In this document: positions 24,851 to 32,760 of the stretch, in pieces
Numbering within the stretch: position 1 is the stretch's first letter
Layout: every line of letters starts with the position of its first letter
Source of the DNA: an uncultured Aquimarina sp.
GTDB taxonomy: Bacteria > Bacteroidota > Bacteroidia > Flavobacteriales > Flavobacteriaceae
NCBI RefSeq assembly: GCF_947495315.1
Contig: NZ_CANLYD010000016.1
Coordinates: forward strand, 110,511 to 174,510
Direction of reading: 5' to 3'
Length of the DNA: 64,000 bases
Program-made: the position numbers and the translations under genes
The notes under the pieces: generated by a model
Seen by the model: the letters and a program-made list of their open reading frames with translations, nothing else
The model's database searches: none
Told to the model about the DNA's origin: nothing

Positions 24851-25870
24851 ATGATGCGTAAATACATATTTCTGGTAATACTTTTTTTTACCGCTTTAAC
24901 CTATTCACAAATAGGAGGGAGATATACCTATCAATTCTTGAATTTGGTTTCGTCTCCAAGACAGGCGGCACTTGGTGGTGAGTATGTTACTGGTTATAAT
25001 ATGGACCCTACTTCTGCGATGCTTAATCCAGCAGCGATTAATATCGATATGGATAATCAATTAGCTGTAAACTATGTGAATTATATTGCCGATGTTAACT
25101 ATGGATCGGTATCATATGCAAAAGCTTTTGGAGAAAAGAGACGAGTATTCCATGCCGGAATCACCTATATAAATTATGGTAAGTTTGATGGTTTTGATGA
25201 ATTTGGAAATGAAACTGGAGATTTTGGAGCTGGCGAAGTAGCAATATCAGTAGGATATGGGTATGCTATACCTAATTCGAATTTTCATGTCGGTGCCAGC
25301 GGAAAATTTATTTCTTCGAAGTTAGAGCAATACACATCTTTGGGAGGAGCATTAGATCTAGGATTGATATATCATAATCCTGATTCAAAATTTGATTTTG
25401 GATTAGCAGTTCGTAACCTAGGAACACAATTTACTACCTATGAGGATACAAGAGAAGATTTACCATTATCCGTGGATATGGGTTTTGCTAAAACATTAAA
25501 AAATGTACCTATTCGATGGAATTTAACTCTTGAAAATCTACAGGTATGGGATGTAGCATTCCGAAATCCTGCACGTGACATTACGGATCTAGAAGGAAAT
25601 GTGGAAGCAGACGATCCTAGTTTTTTAAATAATGCGTTGCGCCACGTTGTAGTAGGACTAGAGTTTTTTCCTGAAAGTGGATTTAATATTCGCTTAGGGT
25701 ATAATTTCAGAAGATCTGAAGAATTAAGAATAGAAGATCAACGATCATTTGCCGGACTTAGCGGTGGATTTTCTTTAAAACTTGGTAAATTTAGATTTGC
25801 CTATTCCTATGCACGTTATAATTCTGCAGCTTCTTCCAGTACTTTTGGTGTAAATGTAAATCTTCAATAG
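24851..25870 (+). CDS. porQ: Type IX secretion system protein PorQ
   Basis: A 339-aa outer-membrane barrel protein of the type IX secretion system (PorQ), thought to be part of the attachment complex that finishes secreted cargo. Signal peptide IFLVILFFTALTYSQ, then the typical start GGRYTYQFLNLVSSPRQAALGG and ENPAAINI-like LNPAAINIDMDNQL. Its coding end overlaps the cmk GTG by one base (TAGTG), and the porQ-cmk pairing is common in Bacteroidetes, which supports the call. The start is ATG 24851; the longer frame begins at TTG 24842. Its presence fits the T9SS-sorted protein at 32757-35468. Confidence 0.9.
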   Translation: MMRKYIFLVILFFTALTYSQIGGRYTYQFLNLVSSPRQAALGGEYVTGYNMDPTSAMLNPAAINIDMDNQLAVNYVNYIADVNYGSVSYAKAFGEKRRVFHAGITYINYGKFDGFDEFGNETGDFGAGEVAISVGYGYAIPNSNFHVGASGKFISSKLEQYTSLGGALDLGLIYHNPDSKFDFGLAVRNLGTQFTTYEDTREDLPLSVDMGFAKTLKNVPIRWNLTLENLQVWDVAFRNPARDITDLEGNVEADDPSFLNNALRHVVVGLEFFPESGFNIRLGYNFRRSEELRIEDQRSFAGLSGGFSLKLGKFRFAYSYARYNSAASSSTFGVNVNLQ

Positions 25871-26571
25871 TGAATACAAAAATAATCATTGCAATAGACG
25901 GTCATTCTTCTACAGGTAAAAGTACTGTTGCAAGACAATTGGCAAAAGAATTAGGATATATTTATGTGGATACTGGAGCTATGTATCGTGCCGTTACTTT
26001 GTATGCTATGCGACATAAGTTCATCAATGAGTCTGAGATTGATAGGAAAGCTTTAGAAAAGAGCCTTCCTTTAATTAATATTAGGTTTGAAGTTAGTTCG
26101 AAAACAGGACTTGCAGAAGTAATGCTTAATGATGAAAATGTAGAAAAAGAAATAAGAACACTAGAGGTTTCCAGGCAAGTAAGCCCAATTGCTGCTATAT
26201 CAATGGTTCGAAGAAAATTGGTAGAACAACAACAATTAATGGGTAAAGACAGAGGAATAGTGATGGATGGCAGAGATATTGGAACAGTTGTTTTTCCGAA
26301 TGCAGAATTGAAATTGTTTATGACAGCAACTGCAAAAGATAGAGCAGAGCGAAGGTATAACGAACTTTTGGAAAGAGGAGAAAATGTTACATATGAAGAT
26401 GTTCTAAAAAATGTAGTTAATAGAGATCATATTGATAGTACAAGAAAAGACTCTCCTCTTCGCAAAGCTGAAGATGCCGTAGTAATTGATAATTCTAATC
26501 TTACTCTTGTAGAGCAATTTGATCAAATACTTACTATAGCAAAGGCAGCAATTGCCAAAAAAACTAATTAG
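25870..26571 (+). CDS. cmk: Cytidylate kinase
   Basis: Phosphorylates CMP and dCMP with ATP. Length 233 aa. The P-loop GHSSTGKST is at 11-19, followed by DTGAMYRAVT, DGRDIGTVVFP (CMP site), and the lid region with RAERRYNEL and NRDHIDSTRKDSPLRKA. The start is GTG 25870, overlapping the porQ stop; no ATG is closer. Standard length and all motifs. Confidence 0.95.
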   Translation: MNTKIIIAIDGHSSTGKSTVARQLAKELGYIYVDTGAMYRAVTLYAMRHKFINESEIDRKALEKSLPLINIRFEVSSKTGLAEVMLNDENVEKEIRTLEVSRQVSPIAAISMVRRKLVEQQQLMGKDRGIVMDGRDIGTVVFPNAELKLFMTATAKDRAERRYNELLERGENVTYEDVLKNVVNRDHIDSTRKDSPLRKAEDAVVIDNSNLTLVEQFDQILTIAKAAIAKKTN

Positions 26572-26607
26572 GCTGATAGTAAATAATAAATAATTTTTTC
26601 TTTAGAC

Positions 26608-26928
26608 TTATTCAGAATCTTTAGGCTCCCTAAGCTCATAGAACGTCATTTTTCCTTTCACCCATTCTATTAGTTCTTTTTTTTCATTCTTTTCTTTAAC
26701 TAATAGTACACGATTTAGAATAAGTGTTTTGTTTTCGAAAGTATATCTTAAGGGAATAGTGGTATCAGTTATAGCGTATAGAGGAGTTTCTTTAAGAATT
26801 TTATATTCCTTGCCATTATTCATGACCACAATTTTTTTGGATTCAAAAATAATATTGGTTTTAGATAAAGCTTGCCCATACCCGGATATCGCCAACATTA
26901 AGAAGAATGAAAATAAAATCGATTTCAT
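26608..26928 (-). CDS. Small exported protein of unknown function
   Basis: A 106-aa protein with a signal peptide (ILFSFFLMLAISGYGQ, cleavage near residue 19) and a mature part of about 87 residues, charged, ending in WVKGKMTFYELREPKDSE. No motif is recognised. It is convergent to cmk with a 36-base gap. Real coding is supported by the signal peptide and an ATG start; function is unknown. Confidence 0.6.
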   Translation of the reverse strand: MKSILFSFFLMLAISGYGQALSKTNIIFESKKIVVMNNGKEYKILKETPLYAITDTTIPLRYTFENKTLILNRVLLVKEKNEKKELIEWVKGKMTFYELREPKDSE

Positions 26929-27072
26929 AATTATTTACAGATTTGGATGGGGTGTGTTACGGTAAAACCTCAAAGTTAAACATTTTATTGTTTTTCACCA
27001 GTATTTTTAAAGAAACACCTAAATTTTATTTTTTTGTTAATGTAATATTTGAAATCTTCAATGAATAATTAT

Positions 27073-27108
27073 AAAAAAAGGCCATCCAGTAGCATTTTGG
27101 AAGGCCTA
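27073..27108 (-). terminator. Intrinsic terminator of lysM gene
   Basis: On the minus strand, the stem AGGCCTTCC / GGATGGCCT (one mismatch) around 11 bases is followed by seven T. Confidence 0.75.
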
Positions 27109-27136
27109 TATTATAAAGTATGTTTTAAAATGTATC

Positions 27137-27514
27137 TTATAGATTAGGGATAATTAATTCTTGATCAGGATGAATAACATCAGGATTCTTAAGAATATGA
27201 GTGTTTGCAGCAAAAATCTCCTTGTACTTCATAGGATCTTTAAAGTAATGTTTTGCAATTTTACTTAAAGATTCTCCACTTTTTACTGTATGTCTATGAT
27301 ATACAGAGGTATCTGCTACGTCAATATCCGCTACAATATCAGCAGGAGTTTCTCCTCCGATTTCTTTTATTTTATCCCAAAGTTGATTTTTTTCATATTG
27401 AGTATTTGCAGTTCCTTTTACTTTAAGGACTCCATTGTCTTCAGAAACGTCACCATTTTGGATATTTAATTCTTGTCCTAGATCCAAAACATCTTGATAT
27501 TTTGCTTTAACCAT
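27137..27514 (-). CDS. BON-LysM protein (Kbp/YgaU-like)
   Basis: A 125-aa cytoplasmic-looking protein with an N-terminal BON-like domain (about 1-70, GDVSEDNGVLKVKGTANTQ) and a C-terminal LysM motif (about 76-125, HTVKSGESLSKIAKHYFKD then ELIIPNL). The architecture equals E. coli Kbp (YgaU), a K+-binding protein that responds to potassium. There is no signal peptide, as in Kbp. Function as a K+ sensor is inferred from the architecture. It is single with its own terminator. Confidence 0.85.
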   Translation of the reverse strand: MVKAKYQDVLDLGQELNIQNGDVSEDNGVLKVKGTANTQYEKNQLWDKIKEIGGETPADIVADIDVADTSVYHRHTVKSGESLSKIAKHYFKDPMKYKEIFAANTHILKNPDVIHPDQELIIPNL

Positions 27515-27610
27515 AACTAAGTTGATTTTTTAGATTATTATTTAGATTTACTCAAATATAATAATTTCTATAGTTGATTTTATACTATTTCCTGATTAAA
27601 AAACATCTTA

Positions 27611-27626
27611 TAATCGATGAAATACA
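27611..27626 (+). promoter_or_regulatory. ATCGATGAAATACA motif before the TruA-like gene
   Basis: Sixteen bases identical to 35602-35617, ending 40 bases upstream of the TruA-like ATG. The role is unknown. Confidence 0.3.
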
Positions 27627-27666
27627 TAATTTATCTATATTCGAATGCTTATAAATAAAAGTCAAT

Positions 27667-28464
27667 ATGTTTCGAAAACGATTCTATTATCTTATCCAAC
27701 TACAATATTTAGGATTTAGATATCATGGATGGCAAAAACAGCCAAAAGTGAATACTTTACAACGAATGGTAGAGCGTACCATAAATTATGTACTGGAGAC
27801 TAAAGATTTTAAGGTATTAGCAGCCGGGCGCACTGATGCTAAAGTTTCGGCTAATGAAGCGTATATAGAATTATTTGTGGATCATACGCCATTAGAGATA
27901 AATGATTTTTTTGATTTATTTAATCAAAACCTACCACAGGATATAAGAGCTATAAGTATACAAGAAACAGATGAGCAATTTAATATCATACAGCATCCAA
28001 AAACAAAAGAGTATGTATATCTGTTTTCTTATGGAGAAAAATTCCATCCTTTTAGTGCGCCATTTATGTACAATATCATGGAAGATCTTGATATTGGTTT
28101 AATGGTAAGAGCGGCCAAATTATTTGAAGGAAAGCATAATTTCAGATCGTATTGCCATAGACCGAATGAGAATACAATAGTGCACGGAGAAATTATACAA
28201 TGTGAAATTGTAAAGAATACTTTATATACAGCCAGTTTTTTTCCAGAAGAGAGTTATTTATTACGAGTAAAGGGAGAAGGGTTTAAAAGAAACCAAATTC
28301 GATTGATGATGGGAGTATTATTGGATCTGGGAAAAGGCAAAATTGATATAGATTTTATTAAACAGACATTAGATCCGGATGGAGAAAAGATTACCTTAGA
28401 GCATATCGTTCCAGGTTCCGGATTGATTTTAAATTCAGTAACACTTAAAAATGAAATGCTATGA
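27667..28464 (+). CDS. TruA-like pseudouridine synthase, divergent
   Basis: A 265-aa member of the TruA family, which in E. coli makes pseudouridine at tRNA positions 38-40. The fold landmarks are YLGFRYHGWQKQPKVNTLQ near residue 14, the catalytic loop AAGRTDAKVSA (Asp about 57), NFRSYCHRPNENT and IRLMMGVLLDLGKGKI. The loop differs from the usual GRTDAGVHA by Lys for Gly and Ser for His, so this is likely a second, divergent family member and not the main TruA. It overlaps the MOSC gene by 4 bases (ATGA). Confidence 0.8.
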   Translation: MFRKRFYYLIQLQYLGFRYHGWQKQPKVNTLQRMVERTINYVLETKDFKVLAAGRTDAKVSANEAYIELFVDHTPLEINDFFDLFNQNLPQDIRAISIQETDEQFNIIQHPKTKEYVYLFSYGEKFHPFSAPFMYNIMEDLDIGLMVRAAKLFEGKHNFRSYCHRPNENTIVHGEIIQCEIVKNTLYTASFFPEESYLLRVKGEGFKRNQIRLMMGVLLDLGKGKIDIDFIKQTLDPDGEKITLEHIVPGSGLILNSVTLKNEML

Positions 28465-29111
28465 AAGTAATATCTACTAATATTGGAGAATCTCAAACTA
28501 TTTCATGGAGAGGAAAAGAAGTAAAGACAGGGATTTATAAATATCCCGTTAATGAACCTATTTTCCTTGATACGGAAGATGTAAAAGGAGATCATGTTAT
28601 TGATAGACGTGTTCATGGTGGTGTTGACAAAGCCTGTTATTTATATGCAGCAGAGCATTATCCATACTGGAAAGGCAAATATCCCGATCTAGATTGGAAT
28701 TATGGTATGTTTGGTGAAAATCTTACGGTTTTGGGTCTTGATGAACGTATTATTAAAATAGGAGATGTATATCAATTAGGAGATGCTACAGTTCAGGTTT
28801 CGCAACCGAGACAACCTTGTTATAAATTAGGAGTGCGTTTTGGAACACAAACTGTTTTAAAACAGTTTATCGAAGCAATGATGCCAGGTGTTTATCTAAG
28901 GGTTTTAACTTCTGGAGAAGTAAAAACAGACGATATTTTGAAGGAAGAGGAAATACATACCGATGGAATATCTATTCGAGATATGTACAGATTGCTTTAT
29001 GATCAAAATTCATATCTGGATTTGGCTAAAAAAGCACTTGATAATCCTTTTGTTACTGTAAATAATAAGAAAAGTATATTGAATCGGTATGGAAGTTCTA
29101 TTTCTCTATAA
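28461..29111 (+). CDS. MOSC domain protein (YiiM-like)
   Basis: A 216-aa single MOSC (molybdenum cofactor sulfurase C-terminal) domain protein. The conserved Cys is in SQPRQPCYKLGVRFGTQ; DRRVHGGVDKACYLY and GMFGENLTV match the YiiM branch, which in E. coli acts with molybdenum cofactor in detoxifying N-hydroxylated bases. Its ATG overlaps the TruA-like stop by 4 bases, so the two are co-translated; whether that reflects a shared modified-base substrate is open. Confidence 0.87.
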   Translation: MKVISTNIGESQTISWRGKEVKTGIYKYPVNEPIFLDTEDVKGDHVIDRRVHGGVDKACYLYAAEHYPYWKGKYPDLDWNYGMFGENLTVLGLDERIIKIGDVYQLGDATVQVSQPRQPCYKLGVRFGTQTVLKQFIEAMMPGVYLRVLTSGEVKTDDILKEEEIHTDGISIRDMYRLLYDQNSYLDLAKKALDNPFVTVNNKKSILNRYGSSISL

Positions 29112-29209
29112 AGTAAGAATGCTTGCTGGTTATTGATCATAATAAGGAAAGCAAAAAGAAATCAACATATACAAACAATAGATTAAAGAAGAATTAAACC
29201 CCTTCATTA

Positions 29210-30334
29210 ATGAATACAAGAGAAGTAAAAAATCTAATTATTGGAGCAGGACCGGCAGGTCTGGCAATTGCAGGGCGTTTTAGAAAAAAAAATATTCCTT
29301 TTGAAATAGTCGAACAAACAGATAAAATTGCTTGGAGTTGGCATGATCATTATGACAGGTTATTATTACATACAGTAAAAGAACTTTCGCATTTACCTCA
29401 CCTAGAATTCCCATCAGCGTATCCTAGATACGTTCCTAGAGCTAAATTGGCTCAATATTATGAGGATTATGCTACCCATTTTGATATAAACCCTCAATTT
29501 AATGTTGAAGTCCAATCTATAAAGAAGGAAAATGATCATTGGACTGTGATCACCAATAAGCAAAAATATCACTCAGAAAATGTTATCGTTGCTACTGGAG
29601 TGAATAGAATTCCTTTCTCTCCTGTTTGGGAGAATCAGGAAGATTATAAGGGAGAAATTATTCATAGTCGAAGCTATAAAAACGTATTGCCTTTTAAAGG
29701 AAAAAAAGTACTCATAATAGGCATGGGAAATACAGGTGCCGAATTGGCACTTGATCTTAGCGAACATAATATTGATGTAACCGTTTCTGTAAGAAGTTCA
29801 TTACTTATTGTTCCGAGAGATATTAATGGTAGACCTGTTCAAACTACAGCCAAGAAATTAGAGAAGTTACCTTTTGGATTAGGAAGATGGATTGGTAAGC
29901 AAGTAAGAAGCATTGTTATTGGTGATCTTTCTAAGTATGGGATTTCAATTTCTAAAAAAGATCCTATCGATCATCTAAAACAAACTGGAAAAACACCGGT
30001 TATTGATTTGGGAACGGTACAACAAATAAAATCCGGTAAGATCAAAGTAGTAGGCGACATTGAATCTTTTTATGAGTTCGGTGTTCAACTGAAAGACGGA
30101 ACACAATTGGAAAAAGATACTGTAATTCTGGCAACAGGATATCGTTCTAAAGTAGAACAGTTCATAGAAAATACAGAAGGATTATTGGATCGATATGGTG
30201 TTCCTAAAAATGTAATTGGAAGAGGAGAACATAAAGGGTTGTTTTTTGTCGGCTTTGACAACTATAAACTAGGAGGGATTCTAGGTACTATCTACAATGA
30301 TTCCAAAACTATTGCCGACGCGATCCTTAATTAA
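29210..30334 (+). CDS. Flavin-dependent NAD(P)H oxidoreductase / monooxygenase (CzcO-like)
   Basis: A 374-aa two-dinucleotide flavoprotein. FAD loop GAGPAGLAIAGRF (about 12-24), FAD/NADP linker, NADPH loop IIGMGNTGAELALDLS (about 168-183) and the C-terminal VILATGYRS. This is the class B monooxygenase-like / CzcO group; the FMO and Baeyer-Villiger fingerprints are only partial, so the substrate is not predictable. Single gene, 98 bases after the MOSC gene. Confidence 0.82.
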   Translation: MNTREVKNLIIGAGPAGLAIAGRFRKKNIPFEIVEQTDKIAWSWHDHYDRLLLHTVKELSHLPHLEFPSAYPRYVPRAKLAQYYEDYATHFDINPQFNVEVQSIKKENDHWTVITNKQKYHSENVIVATGVNRIPFSPVWENQEDYKGEIIHSRSYKNVLPFKGKKVLIIGMGNTGAELALDLSEHNIDVTVSVRSSLLIVPRDINGRPVQTTAKKLEKLPFGLGRWIGKQVRSIVIGDLSKYGISISKKDPIDHLKQTGKTPVIDLGTVQQIKSGKIKVVGDIESFYEFGVQLKDGTQLEKDTVILATGYRSKVEQFIENTEGLLDRYGVPKNVIGRGEHKGLFFVGFDNYKLGGILGTIYNDSKTIADAILN

Positions 30335-30351
30335 TTATTTTAAATAAGATA

Positions 30352-32760
30352 CTAATTAGCATAAACCGGTCCTTTATGCGTTTGACCATCAATAGTTAAA
30401 AAATAAAATAGTACCGTTTTATTTACTTGATGTTTATCTATATCTACGATTCCTTTAACGATTTCATTTTCAGAAATACCATCGAATAATGTTTCCAGTG
30501 GATTTCCGTAGCTATCTGTGAGCACAAGTTTTGATTTTATGGATATATCTGGAATTTTATAAGAAATAATAACCTTATTGGCATTAGTATCTGTTTTTAT
30601 TTGTAAAGGTATTCTGTTACCTTGATATGAGATTTCGGTAAGAATATCTGAGCTATATAGTACTAGTTCATTATGATTGTTGGTGTTATAGATTTTTATC
30701 GTTGCTGTATTTGAAACTTCATCAATAAAATAACTTGTTTTTTCTGAATGTAATAACAAATCCTTAGATGGACTAGGTTCTATTAAACTACCAAAAGGAT
30801 GTAGCGCATAGCTATTACTATGCTTATAGGAAATATTAAGTATAATCCAAGTGTCCTTGGGTGCATCCCATTCCAGACTTATGTCATAAAAATCACTAGC
30901 CGAAAGGTTGTAGTTCAATGAGTATGTCGTATTTGCGGTAATAGTAAAGGATTCCCTGTTCTCAGCTTTTTTTCGGGATAAAACTTTTTTGTTTTTTGTA
31001 TTGGTTAACTTTATATCTCTAAAGGTTTTCCAATGTTCATGAATAGGGTCATCTAATCCGAATCCTGTGGATATAGTGAGTTCACCAAGTTTCCATTCAG
31101 GAATTTTGGAAATTACTGGTTGATCAGTAAGAGAATTATTATTGTTAGTATTCCAAAAAGAGTTTTTAGCAATGAAATAATTACCTTTTGGTTTTTTCTC
31201 TTTATTATTATGGGTATGATCCATACTTTGATGCATCACATGATCTTGATGTATCATTTTACTTGTTTCCGGTTTTTGATCTGTTCCCAATAAACTACTA
31301 TCAATATCATATATATAGCTAGTATCAGATAGATGTAAAAAATGAGCTGGTTTATCTACATTGTCATATGTGATTTTTTTGAAATAATTTTCATTTTCCA
31401 CGTTACCGTAAAATTGAATTCCTGTATCATAATTTTTTATATGTAAGCTTTCTATTTTAGGAGCTGAAATACCTATTGTATCTGATACTAATAAACCAAT
31501 TTGTAATTTATGTTTAGAAGAATCTGCTGTAATAAGACATTTTTGGATATACGCACTTCCTGGTAAACATCCAATTATATTATTTTTCCAATAATATTCT
31601 TGTAATACGGTGTTTTTATTCTTTAATATACTTCCGATGGAGTAGTTGTTTATCTCATTGTTCATAGTTCTCCATATACCAGAATGTTTAAAATTATCCA
31701 AATAAAGCCCTGTAGAGTTATATGAAATATCTTTTTGTGAAAGATGTTTTATCTTGTTGTTTTTTAGCACAAAATGTTTGGCAGGTTTTTGCCAAATAAA
31801 ATCTTTATAGTTTTTCTGAGTAGTATATGTTAGTCCATCTGATTTATTTTCAGAGTAAATGATATTATTAGTTATCTGTTGATACGGATTTTGAATTTTT
31901 ACTGCAGCCGTGCCTTTTTCCGATGAATGAAAAATAATATTCTTATTAATCGTGTTGTTTTCACCTACACCTGAGGGTGAACATAGTATTGTATTTTGAT
32001 TAACACCAATCAAAATGGAGTTTTTCAGAATAAGTTTCGTTTTATCTAGATACAACCCACCGCTGTTTTCTGAATGAATTATACAATCCGTAATTATGGT
32101 AGATACTTTTGATTTTCCATATAGATTTATAGCAAATTGACCATGGTACTCAGAATTATGATGAAACGACACTCCTGAGATGTAAATGTTTTTGGCATTT
32201 TCAGTAGATAGAATACTTGACTGAGAATAAGATTGAATTGATATGTTTCGTTTTGGTAGATTGTTGAATTCAGGGATTGAGATAATTTCTTGACCCGTAA
32301 AACTCTTTTTTTGATTTCCATAAAGCAACAACTGGCCTTCATTTTTAATAATAATGGAAGCTTCATCCGTTTTAGGAAACTTTAACGTCAGTTTACTTTT
32401 AAACTCGTCCATAGAATCACCTACCTTAAAAATACCTCCATCTATTTCTAAATGATCTAATTTTAATTCAAGATCTTGTTTGTCTGAGACAATAACAGTA
32501 CCTTGAATTATCAAACGACCAATATTAACTGGGCTTTGATCTATGACCAGTACCTGATTTGCTGAAACTGTGTACTCTTCTTTCTTTTTATCTGATTCAG
32601 TTTTTTTATGAAGCTCTGACCATAATAATTTATGTTTAGGTTTTAGATTTTGTTCTTGCCCAAAATTAACGCCGTAAGTAAAAAATATAAAAACGAAAGA
32701 GTATAATAGTTTATGAAAACCAGTAACATTGTTAATTACTTGATATCTTCCAAAAATCAT
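30352..32760 (-). CDS. Secreted G8-domain / parallel beta-helix protein with His-rich segment
   Basis: An 802-aa protein with signal peptide (LYSFVFIFFTYGVNFGQ, about residues 19-35). Residues about 60-170 resemble a G8 domain (VLVIDQSPVNIGRLIIQG, IDGGIFKVGDS). The long middle (about 170-500) has Asn-rich right-handed beta-helix rungs. A His-rich stretch (HQDHVMHQSMDHTH) lies near residues 500-520 and could bind metal, and the last 250 residues look like beta-sandwich. There is no T9SS tail. Its ATG overlaps the stop of the CEMIP-like gene upstream (ATGA), so both proteins are made together and may act as a pair. Function is unknown; carbohydrate contact is likely from the fold. Confidence 0.7.
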   Translation of the reverse strand: MIFGRYQVINNVTGFHKLLYSFVFIFFTYGVNFGQEQNLKPKHKLLWSELHKKTESDKKKEEYTVSANQVLVIDQSPVNIGRLIIQGTVIVSDKQDLELKLDHLEIDGGIFKVGDSMDEFKSKLTLKFPKTDEASIIIKNEGQLLLYGNQKKSFTGQEIISIPEFNNLPKRNISIQSYSQSSILSTENAKNIYISGVSFHHNSEYHGQFAINLYGKSKVSTIITDCIIHSENSGGLYLDKTKLILKNSILIGVNQNTILCSPSGVGENNTINKNIIFHSSEKGTAAVKIQNPYQQITNNIIYSENKSDGLTYTTQKNYKDFIWQKPAKHFVLKNNKIKHLSQKDISYNSTGLYLDNFKHSGIWRTMNNEINNYSIGSILKNKNTVLQEYYWKNNIIGCLPGSAYIQKCLITADSSKHKLQIGLLVSDTIGISAPKIESLHIKNYDTGIQFYGNVENENYFKKITYDNVDKPAHFLHLSDTSYIYDIDSSLLGTDQKPETSKMIHQDHVMHQSMDHTHNNKEKKPKGNYFIAKNSFWNTNNNNSLTDQPVISKIPEWKLGELTISTGFGLDDPIHEHWKTFRDIKLTNTKNKKVLSRKKAENRESFTITANTTYSLNYNLSASDFYDISLEWDAPKDTWIILNISYKHSNSYALHPFGSLIEPSPSKDLLLHSEKTSYFIDEVSNTATIKIYNTNNHNELVLYSSDILTEISYQGNRIPLQIKTDTNANKVIISYKIPDISIKSKLVLTDSYGNPLETLFDGISENEIVKGIVDIDKHQVNKTVLFYFLTIDGQTHKGPVYAN

